From NCBI GenBank assembly GCA_001599815.1, contig BCIA01000005.1:4472472-4536471 (forward strand): DNA of 64,000 nucleotides, in the 5' to 3' direction. Source of the stretch: Furcasterigmium furcatum (Eukaryota; Ascomycota; Sordariomycetes; Glomerellales; Plectosphaerellaceae). A program made the translations under genes and the position numbers. Below the pieces are notes generated by a model, which saw only the letters and a program-made list of their open reading frames with translations, ran no database searches and was not told the DNA's origin. Below, piece after piece: positions 56,298-64,000 of this stretch. Position 1 is the first letter of the stretch. Each line of letters begins with the position of its first letter.

Positions 56298-58255
56298 ATG
56301 GCGGCTGCTGCGGCGATTCAGATCCCCTCCCATCAACGGTCCGTCCCTGGATCTGTCAACCTCCCCATCGCGAAACTCCCATCTACCTCGCATGTCGAGC
56401 TTGAGAATCCAGAGAAGGTAGCTGAGGATGTCCTTGCCAAAATCAACCAGGCACTCGCTGAGGACGATATCCTCGCGCTCTCGGGGCTATTTGCACCTGG
56501 CGGGTACTGGAGAGACCACCTCGCCCTGACCTGGAGATTCCGAACTGTCAACGGCGTGGAAGCAATCCAGGCCTTTCTGCAGGAGACTAAGAGCACCACG
56601 GATGGCTTGCGGCTCCGACAGGTGTCTCTTGACAAGAGCACGGTCGCCCGCCTGCCGCAGGTCCTAGCGCTTGACAGCGCGGGAGCCGTGCCGTGTCTGC
56701 AGTTCTTCTTCTCGCTCAAGACGACCATCGGCTCTGGAAACGGCGTGGCCCGCCTCGTATTCGAGGGGGATTCCTGGAAGATCTTCACGTTTTATACGGT
56801 ACTCCAGGAGCTCGAGGGCCACGAGGAGGCCATCTTCGGGCGCCGGACCCAGGGTGTCGAGCATGGAGGCTTGCCCGGCCGCAGGAACTGGGCCGACAGA
56901 AGACTCGAGGAGGCGGAATGCAGCAACGGCCACGAACCGGCTGTCGTGATCCTGGGTAAGCGCCTCAAATTGATCCGCCCCGAGCTTTGCTGACGAGTGA
57001 CAACGCAGGCGCTGGTCAGGCCGGGCTCACCATCGCTGCCCGTCTCAAGGCGATGGGTGTCACGAGTCTCATCGTGGATCAGAACGAGAGGGTTGGCGAC
57101 AACTGGAGGAAGAGATACCACCAGCTGGTTTTACATGACCCCGTCTGGTTTGACCACCTCCCATACATGCCGTTTCCCCCGCAGTGGCCGGTCTTCACTC
57201 CCAAGGACAAGCTGGCCGACTTCTTCGAGGCGTACGCCCGGCTGTTCGAGCTCAACGTGTGGATGAGAAGCACGACGACGGGAGCGGAATGGGATGAGAG
57301 CAAGGGCGCCTGGGAGGTTCAGATTCAGAGGCGGCTCGACGACGGCTCGACCCAGCTGCGCACGCTACATCCACGGCATGTCATCCAGGCCACGGGACAC
57401 TCGGGCCAGATGAATCTACCCTCGGTCCAGGGCATGGGCGACTTCAAGGGGCATCTTCTCTGCCACTCGTCTCAGTTCCCAGGGGCGCGCGAAGAGGCCC
57501 GGGGCCTGAAGGCCATCGTGGTGGGATCGTGTAATTCCGGCCACGACATCGCCCAGGACTTTGTCGAAAAGGGGTACGACGTCACCATGGTCCAGCGGTC
57601 GAGCACATGCGTCATATCCTCGAAGGGCATCACCGAGATTGGCCTAAAGGGCCTCTATTCCGAGCACAGCCCGCCCGTCGAAGACGCAGACTTACTGTTC
57701 TACAGCCAGCCGTCGTCGCTCCTAAAGGGGAACGAGGTGGGCGTCACTGTTGCGCAGAACAAGATGGACGCGAGCACCTTGGATGGGCTGCGCAAGGCTG
57801 GCTTCAAGATCGACATGGGCCCCGACGATGCCGGCCTCCTGATCAAGTACTATCAGCGCGGCGGGGGCTACTACATCGACGTCGGGGCCTCGAAGCTCAT
57901 CGCGGATGGGAGGATCAAGATCAAGCAGGGACAGGAGATCACCGAGGTCTTGCCGCGTGGCCTGCTGTTTGCCGACGGGTCCGAGCTCGAGGCCGATGAG
58001 ATCGTCTTCGCCACGGGCTATCAGAACATGCGAACCCAGACGAGGCTGATATTCGGGGACAAGGTCGCCGACCGCGTCCGCGATGTGTGGGGTTTCAACG
58101 AGGAGGGCGAGTTCAGGACCATATGGCAGCAGAGCGGCCAGCCGGGCTTCTGGTTCCACGGGGGCAACCTGGCGCTGTGCAGGTACTACTCGCGGCTTTT
58201 GGCGCTGCAGATCAAGGGCATCGAGGAGAAGGTATACAAGTATGGTCAGGAGTAG
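56298..58255 (+). CDS. Flavin-containing monooxygenase with NTF2-like N-terminus, 634 aa
   Basis: Two exons, 56298-56955 and 57009-58255; 1905 nt. Residues about 40-185 form an NTF2/SnoaL-like domain (INQALAEDDILALSGLF). The 53 bp intron sits within the FAD motif: splicing gives ILGAGQAGLT, with GDNWRKRYHQLVLHDP after it. The NADPH motif is VVGSCNSGHDIAQD and the C-terminal FATGYQNMR is typical. The FMO motif reads FKGHLLCHSSQF, one residue longer than the usual FxGxxxH spacing. Members oxygenate small nucleophiles or carbonyl compounds; the substrate is unknown. It differs in architecture from the Baeyer-Villiger enzyme at 1.5-3.7 kb. It ends 62 bp from the end of the SNG1-like gene on the other strand. 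Confidence 0.9.
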
Positions 58256-58317
58256 CTCGACTCGGTCTTCAGCTGGAGGTAGTCTCTTCGCAATCATATC
58301 ACTTAATCTCATCCGCA

Positions 58318-59942
58318 TCAGAACCCTCTCATGAATCCCCTCTTCCTCACGGGGGGCTTGCTCCCTCGTTCTTTCGGCACCTCCCGCTCCCTCTCGCCAT
58401 CGTGCACGACGTAGCGGTCCTTGTCCTTCTCCGCCCTCCGCTTGCCCTGCTCCGTCTTCCAGCGCATGAAATAGCAGCAGAAGGGGAACAGCGCCGTCCC
58501 CACGGCCGCCCAGACGAACAAGATGCCGAAGTTGAGGCCGATCCTGGAGTGCAGGTCGAAGAGGATCTGCCGGCTCGCCTCGACTATCTGGTGCAGCGGC
58601 CAGGCGTAGCCCCATCTGTAGAAGCCGGGAGCCAGGTCGAGGCTGTAGAAGCTGGTGCTCACGTTGGTGATGACCCAGAAGATGAGCCAGATGGCGGTCC
58701 AGGGCATGCCGATGATCATGGCGACGTTCTCGCACGCGAGCCCGAGGGCGATCATGCCCACGAAGTTGAGCGTCCAGAACACGGGGAAGCTGCCGCGGCC
58801 GTACGCGGTGGCGCCGCCCGGAGGGGGCGGGAAGACCGGGCTCGTCGGAGGCGCGGAGAAGCCGACCTGGAAGGCGAGGGAGATGAGGGAGTAGATGAGC
58901 GAGATGAAGAAGTAGGAGACGACTGTGGCCACCCATCTCCAGATGATGAGCTGCCAGAAGCGCAAGGGGGGGTGGCCTTGCGGTTGGATGTATTTCTGTT
59001 GTTGTCAGCAGAGGTGCACTATGGACGGAGTCGGAGAGAGATCACTGACCATGTGAATCGGCAGAAAGAAGGAAAAGGAGAAGAAGGCCATGATAATAAG
59101 GTAGATGAGGCCTATGCTCACAGCGGGAGTGGCAGTGGCTGGCCCAAACGGCCTCAGGTCATAGAACAGCGGAGCGACGCCCGGATTCACCGCCGCCGAG
59201 GCCGCTTCGAGGTTGCCCCGGACCAAGGACGTGTTCGACGCCACCATCTGCGCCCACATGGGGCCAAAGGAGGAGGAAAACCGTCGAGAGAACTGCTGGA
59301 GCTGAGTTACGATGTATTCCGAGGTGGTGCTCTGGTCCCTGGCCGTCTGGATGACCATCTGGACGGCCCCTGAAGGGTCATAGGAAGAGTTTCCCGTATC
59401 AACAGCCTGCTGCAGCAGAGCGGTTGCGTTTGGATTCACGACGATGGCTGCCCAGGCATCCCAGTCATACACGGCCTGACGGACCGCCAAGGGGTCGCCT
59501 TGGAATTGCTCAGGAGGAACTACCACGTATCCCAACGAGGGGCCGGGCGTGGCGAGGGCTTGACCAACAACCTGGCGGACTTGCGGTCCCACGATGGGAC
59601 TGACTGCGTCGTACGGCGGGACTTGGCCGTCAAAATCGACGACGTACACGACCAGTGCACGCATGTCCTGTTCGACATGGAACAGGACGGCCCAATACAG
59701 CGATAAGACGGCCAAGATGGCGATCATGAGGATGAGCACTGCACCGGGGGATCAGTCACTGTTATTATGGAAGCTCATTTCACTCAGCCTCTTGACATAC
59801 CTGTCCGGGCCCAGAGCAGCAATACATGAGCCCGTACTTTTTTCAGATGCGGGTGCCAGAAGCCCACGGCAACATGGGGCGGGTGATGGTGGACGACGCC
59901 CGCGGCCTTCTCGGCCTCGCCATTTGTCGACGACACAGGCAT
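58318..59942 (-). CDS. SNG1-like (DUF3533) multispanning membrane protein, 502 aa
   Basis: Three exons: 59942-59801, 59738-59050 and 58995-58318; 1509 nt. One N-terminal membrane segment (VLILMIAILAVLSLYWAVLF) is followed by a large luminal or extracellular domain (about 70-260). A C-terminal group of about five membrane helices comes next (YLIIMAFFSFSFFLPIHM, FVGMIALGLACENVAMII), ending in a basic, charged cytosolic tail. This layout is that of fungal Sng1/DUF3533 proteins, linked in yeast to nitrosoguanidine resistance and lipid or drug export. The start is the ATG at 59942; the frame extends upstream only to a GTG. Confidence 0.87.
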
Positions 59943-60846
59943 GTTGCTTCTATTGCCGCTGTGGCCTCCGATGTTTATGTCTTGGCAGTTTGAGAAAATA
60001 CCATTTCCATTATTTCTGATATTGATATTATTATAGTTACACACACCTCTTCATCGTCTTCCGGCGCTCCGGCTCAGTTTGGGGTGTTGGTGGTGATGGT
60101 GATGATGTCAACGAGCCGCTACGGCACCGTCGGCATCGACAACACCACCAACCTATCCACGTGTAGCATCCAACTCGACGATCCTTTGGTTTGCTCCGGC
60201 GGTTGAAGACTATAACTTGTCTGGTCTGGTGATCGAATTTCACTTCTTTATGCCGACTGAGAAATAACATGAAGAGCTTGCGGGGCTCAGCACCGTTGAG
60301 TAAAAGCACAAACTGGCAAGGCGCATGACCTCGGGGTCATCGATTCGCTCATTTGTACTAGGATAGTAGACTTTCATTTTGAGAGAGAGTCAAAAAGTAA
60401 ATAGGGAAGCTTGAGAAATAAGTACCTGTCTATCCCAGTCTCTCAACATGGATCATGAGGTGAGTGTGAACATCCAATGTGGAGGACCCCATCACCACTC
60501 GAGTCAAGCGACGGTCTGAGCTCTTCACGTTCTCCGGCCCGGCGAACATTGAACGGGAGCCCCGCCGGGTGCAGATGTACCTCACCCCTCAAACAGCGAC
60601 TAGAGGTACCTACCGCCCACTGCTGGTCGGTCCCGCCGTCGTACATGGCTAGCGGGATCGGCGGAGCTCCTCCGACGGAGAAATCGTTTCCCTCAATGGA
60701 GCTCCCCTCGGGGTTTCCGCCGACACGCCGGAAAGCTGCAAATGCATCCGCATGGCAATCGTACATCTGGAGCAGGGCTCCTCGATATGGCCAGAGTGAC
60801 CTGAGCCCCAGACAACACCCAGTCCAACACCGAGAAACCGCCCATC
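59943..60846. promoter_or_regulatory. Divergent promoter: SNG1-like / class II aldolase
   Basis: 904 bp between divergent genes. Open frames around 60443-60800 show no domain and overlap the aldolase leader. No RNA gene was recognised. Confidence 0.35.
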
Positions 60847-61716
60847 ATGCGCGCCGACACCGTCAAGAACAACCGCGCCCTGGCCATCGTCGACGCCGCG
60901 GCCGAGGGCGGCTACGCCGTCGCCGCCATGTGCTGCTACAACGTCGAGGGCATCATCGCCTCCGTGCGGGCCGCCGAGGCGAAGAAGTCCCCCATCATCA
61001 TCCAGCTCTTCCCGTGGGCCATCGAGTACGCCGACGGCCTCCTCCTGCACGCCGCCAAGGAGGCCGCCGACAAGGCCTCCGTCCCCGTGGCCGTGCACAT
61101 GGACCACGCGCAGTCGCCCGAGGTCATCAGGCGCGCCGCCGAGCTGGGCGGCTTCGACGGCATCATGGTCGACATGAGCCACTACGAGAAGGAGGAGAAC
61201 CTGGCCAAGACCAAGGAGCTCGTCGCGTACCTGCACGAGCGCGGCATCATCGCCGAGGCCGAGCCCGGACGGATCAACGGCGGCGAGGACGGCGTCCAGG
61301 ACACGGGCGACCTCGAGAGCATCCTGACCACCCCCGAGCAGGCCGAGGAGTTCCTCGCCCTGGGCATCGACTGGCTCGCGCCGGCCTTCGGCAACGTCCA
61401 CGGCAAGTACGGCCCCAACGGCCCCCAGCTCGACCTCGACCGCCTCGACAGGGTGCACGCCACGACCAAGGGCAGGGTGAACCTCGTGCTCCACGGCGCG
61501 GGCGGCTTCGACGACAAGTGGTTCGGCATGTGCATCGCGCACGGCATGGCCAAGTGCAACATCAACGACGCCATGAACGACAAGTTCACCGACGTGATGA
61601 GGGAGAAGGCGGGCAGGATCCCGCTGACGACGCTGCTGGAGGAGGGCACCCTGGCGATGCAGAAGGCGGTCGAGCAGCACATAGACTGGATGGGGTCCGC
61701 GGGCAAGGCGGCGTGA
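60847..61716 (+). CDS. Class II (ketose-bisphosphate type) aldolase, 289 aa
   Basis: A single exon. The zinc-dependent class II aldolase signature is clear: MDHAQ with His87, an Asp/Glu-rich helix ending in IIAEAEPG, NVHGKYG with His185, and VLHGAGG with His216. The length (289) is closer to tagatose/KbaY-type aldolases than to the roughly 360-residue fungal glycolytic FBA. Thus it is probably not the main glycolytic enzyme but acts on a smaller phosphorylated sugar or sugar acid, giving dihydroxyacetone phosphate as one product. It is tail to tail (177 bp) with the DenD-like dehydrogenase, suggesting one pathway. Codon use is strongly C/G-ending, as in the neighbour. Confidence 0.9.
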   Translation: MRADTVKNNRALAIVDAAAEGGYAVAAMCCYNVEGIIASVRAAEAKKSPIIIQLFPWAIEYADGLLLHAAKEAADKASVPVAVHMDHAQSPEVIRRAAELGGFDGIMVDMSHYEKEENLAKTKELVAYLHERGIIAEAEPGRINGGEDGVQDTGDLESILTTPEQAEEFLALGIDWLAPAFGNVHGKYGPNGPQLDLDRLDRVHATTKGRVNLVLHGAGGFDDKWFGMCIAHGMAKCNINDAMNDKFTDVMREKAGRIPLTTLLEEGTLAMQKAVEQHIDWMGSAGKAA

Positions 61717-61893
61717 GGTAGACAAACATTTCAATGACGAACGATATGATCCATGGTCTCTCCCGGTTTGACGCATCAATTAGCACGCGGACTGCCTCGA
61801 ATCCCCTTACGGAAAACAAGCACCGATTTGTCATTTGGAAGCTTTGACTGACGTTCTTCTATTCATGAGGTATCTCTATTTCATCCAACCACT

Positions 61894-62859
61894 CTACTTG
61901 CCGGCCTCCAGCTCCTCCTTGAAGTCCCGGACGATATCGTCAAACGAGTTGTCCCTCTTGAACCCGAGCCCGATCGCCCGTGCGTTGTCGAACCGCGAGG
62001 GCCACGTGTACAGGATGGCCTTGCAGGCCTCGTCGTCCTCCTCGGAGATGTACTTGAGCTTGTCCTCGCCGCCGACGCGCGCCAGCGAGTCCAGCATGTC
62101 CTGGACGGTGACCCTGATGCTCGGCAGGTTGACGGCGCGGTCGTACTTGGGGAGGGCGTCGTCGGAGAGGCTGAGGACGTGGACGAGGTTGTTGATGAGC
62201 GTGCGCGGGGAGCAGAGGGCGTGGGCGAAGGCGCGGTCCTTGAGGGGCAGCACGCAGGGGAGGCCCTGCATGGGCTCGCGGATCATGCCGGACAGGAAGG
62301 AGGAGGCGGCGGCCGTGGGCTTGCCGGCGCGGACGGAGATGGTGGGCAGGCGGACGATCCAGCCGTTGAGGAAGCCACGGCGCGTGTAGTCGTTGAGGAG
62401 GTACTCGCAGATGATCTTCTCGGCGCCGTAGGAGGACTCGGGGGTGGGGTGCGACGTCTCGGTCAGGGGCTCGACGACCTTGCCGCCGTACACGGCCTGG
62501 CTGGAGGTGAAGATGACCCTCACGCCGGGGCACTTGGCGCGGAGGGTGTTGAAGAGCGCCCGCGTGGCGTCCAGGTTCACCCTCATGCCCAGCTCGAAGT
62601 CGGCCTCCGAGCCGGACGACATGATGCCGTGGAAGACGTACACAGCGTCAAAATCCTTGTCGACGACCTTGTCCGACTCGGTCAGGAGGTCGGCCTTGAT
62701 GGACGAGGCATGCTGCGGCCACTTGACGCCCGCGGGGACGGGGGGCTCGTGGATGTCCGTGAGGACGACTGTGTACTTGCCCTGCTCATCGTTGAGGAAG
62801 GTCTTAGCCAGGATCTGGCCGACGAAGCCGGCGGCACCGGTGATGAGGATTCTCGGCAT
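61894..62859 (-). CDS. DenD-like NAD-dependent dehydrogenase (extended SDR), 321 aa
   Basis: A single exon. The NAD motif GAAGFVG is at 8-14, the catalytic residues are Ser119/120, Tyr144 and Lys148 (YGAEK), and the signature HGIMSSGSEADFELGMRVNL (77-96) is close to that of D-erythronate dehydrogenases (DenD). The C-terminal part (EACKAILYTWPSRFDNARA) also fits that group. DenD oxidises D-erythronate to 2-oxo-tetronate in bacterial C4 sugar-acid breakdown. The fungal protein could act on a related acid. Assignment rests on motif resemblance; a nucleotide-sugar epimerase is the main alternative. A regulator-like gene follows upstream on the same strand. Confidence 0.85.
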   Translation of the reverse strand: MPRILITGAAGFVGQILAKTFLNDEQGKYTVVLTDIHEPPVPAGVKWPQHASSIKADLLTESDKVVDKDFDAVYVFHGIMSSGSEADFELGMRVNLDATRALFNTLRAKCPGVRVIFTSSQAVYGGKVVEPLTETSHPTPESSYGAEKIICEYLLNDYTRRGFLNGWIVRLPTISVRAGKPTAAASSFLSGMIREPMQGLPCVLPLKDRAFAHALCSPRTLINNLVHVLSLSDDALPKYDRAVNLPSIRVTVQDMLDSLARVGGEDKLKYISEEDDEACKAILYTWPSRFDNARAIGLGFKRDNSFDDIVRDFKEELEAGK

Positions 62860-63299
62860 GTTGGTGGCTGATTAGGGGAGGAGATGTATGCGACAGCAAT
62901 GTGAAAAAGATGCAAGCAAACTGAACTGAACTGAAGAGGAAAGCTGCCGGAATTCTTGCGATGCCCCTCACTACTTTTACTTATTACAGCGCCTCCAGCA
63001 GTTGGAGAACGCGGGGCAGACGGGGGAGCTGCATATTCCTCCGCCGGCATTGTGCAGCTGCTGTGGGGGCAAACCGGAAGTTTCTCCGGCTCCACTCTCC
63101 GCGTGCTCGGCGCCGTCGCCGGCGGGGGGACTCTGCGCTGGCCATGGTCATGCGATGCCTCGGCGTCACGCCGACAGGACCGATGTCACTCATCCGGCAA
63201 TGAGGAAAGCGGGAATCTCAAGTAATTATCACATTATTTACTACCTATGTACACCATGTACGCCCCGAACCACCCGTGCCCGGCCCGGCTGCCCCCAAA
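62860..63299. promoter_or_regulatory. Intergenic: promoter of the DenD-like gene
   Basis: 440 bp between two minus-strand genes; a CTGAACTGAACTGAA repeat lies at 62920-62934. No gene is supported. Confidence 0.35.
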
Positions 63300-64000
63300 T
63301 CAAGTCGACGCCCCCCAGTCGAACTCGCTCTGCGTAAAGTGATTCCCCATAAACGTCTCGTCCGACCCGTACTCCAGCAGCCCGACCAGGCTGTCCAGGT
63401 CCATGTTGTATATCATATCGTGCATGCCCTCGCCCATCTGCTCCGTCGCAAAGTCCGCCGCCGCCCCCGTCCCCCTCCCGGGGTGCTCCATCTTCGGCAC
63501 GTGCTGGTCCGCCGCGCCCCCCGAGGTCCCGTTGGCCGCTCCCCCCGAGGAGTCCTCCGGCGGCGTCACCCGCTGCAGCATCTCCCGGATGCCCGCCACG
63601 ATGAGCCGCGTCAGGTGCTTGTCGCTGACCTGCTCGGCCACCTCCGTCAGCATGTCCGCCGACCGCCGCGTGAGCGAGATGACCTCGGACGTGTTCAGCC
63701 CGAGACCCAGCGCCTGCGAGAGGCTGTCGCCGCCGCGGCCCCATATGATGGCCATCTTGAGGAGGAACGTCGCGCAGAACGCCACCATGGCGTGCGTGAA
63801 CAGCGGCACGCCCTTGAGGTTCCGCCGCAGGTCGCCCTCGGTGAGGATGTGCACGAGCGTGCTCATCGCCGACGAGATGGCCGTCATGGCCGCCTCGCGC
63901 CGATTGAGCCACAGCGGCTCGTTGCTCGGCCACCGCACGCCCCGCAGCGCGAGTGAGTTGAGCTGGAACCGCGCGAAGTGGTAGAACATGACGACGCCCA
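63300..64000 (-). CDS. C-terminal part of a fungal Zn2Cys6-type regulator (partial)
   Basis: The open frame runs in from the right edge and ends at the stop at 63300-63302, about 232 residues. The sequence (MFYHFARFQLNSLALRG, AISSAMSTLVHILTEGDLR, FCATFLLKMAI) matches the second half of the fungal-specific transcription factor domain. It is followed by a Gly/Ala/Ser-rich linker and an acidic tail ending FTQSEFDWGAST. The zinc cluster must lie outside the window. Its place next to the DenD-like gene suggests it may regulate the aldolase/dehydrogenase pair (inference). Confidence 0.75.
   Translation of the reverse strand, partial: GVVMFYHFARFQLNSLALRGVRWPSNEPLWLNRREAAMTAISSAMSTLVHILTEGDLRRNLKGVPLFTHAMVAFCATFLLKMAIIWGRGGDSLSQALGLGLNTSEVISLTRRSADMLTEVAEQVSDKHLTRLIVAGIREMLQRVTPPEDSSGGAANGTSGGAADQHVPKMEHPGRGTGAAADFATEQMGEGMHDMIYNMDLDSLVGLLEYGSDETFMGNHFTQSEFDWGAST

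Noticed and set aside
57722..59373. Long open frames on both strands overlapping the NTF2-FMO and SNG1-like genes
   Set aside because: They overlap well-supported genes in wrong frames and read as low-complexity Arg/Gly/Asp-rich protein.
60477..61779. 376- and 414-codon frames overlapping the class II aldolase
   Set aside because: Shadow frames of a highly biased, motif-complete aldolase gene; no domain in either.

Overview
The window is nuclear DNA of a filamentous ascomycete (Pezizomycotina, most likely a Sordariomycete; species not determined). Evidence: most genes are split by introns of about 50-90 bp with GTAAGT/GTACGT/GTGAGT-type donors, CTAAC/CTGAC-like branch points and CAG/TAG/AAG acceptors. 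Zn2Cys6 regulators, MFS sugar transporters, F-box proteins and a fungal NLR are present. There are no operons, rRNA genes, CRISPR arrays or recognisable transposons, and I could support no tRNA gene. Exon boundaries were worked out by hand from splice signals and reading phase. In every complete multi-exon model the summed coding length is a multiple of three.

Left third (1-21.3 kb): a dense metabolic neighbourhood that looks like a catabolic gene cluster. In order it holds an HSL-type alpha/beta-hydrolase cut by the window edge, a flavin monooxygenase with Baeyer-Villiger fingerprints, a cyclase-family metal hydrolase, two short-chain dehydrogenases (one with a probable mitochondrial presequence), an SMP-30/lactonase-like protein, two MFS sugar/acid transporters, two tail-to-tail Zn2Cys6 transcription factors and a mitochondrial tricarboxylate carrier. 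Uptake, alcohol/ketone oxidation, Baeyer-Villiger oxygen insertion, ester or lactone hydrolysis and a mitochondrial carrier would form a coherent pathway. The substrate cannot be read from sequence.

Middle (21.8-46 kb): an F-box protein; a 1169-residue NLR-type protein (alpha/beta-hydrolase, NB-ARC, TPR); an inositol-monophosphatase-family protein; an Ap4A phosphorylase; a second F-box protein; ornithine decarboxylase behind a leader with no ATG for 827 nt; and a WD40-inositol polyphosphate 5-phosphatase fusion. A 3.6 kb stretch without a supportable gene follows.

Right part (45.8-64 kb): mainly housekeeping genes. They are a small membrane protein with two tiny coding exons, a CID/RS/proline-rich RNA-processing protein, the PP2A B56 subunit and the TFIIIC tau95 subunit. 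Then come a second flavin monooxygenase with an NTF2-like N-terminus and an SNG1-like membrane protein. At the edge a class II aldolase and a DenD-like dehydrogenase lie tail to tail next to a truncated Zn2Cys6-type regulator, suggesting a small sugar-acid (tetronate-like) catabolic module that may continue beyond the window.
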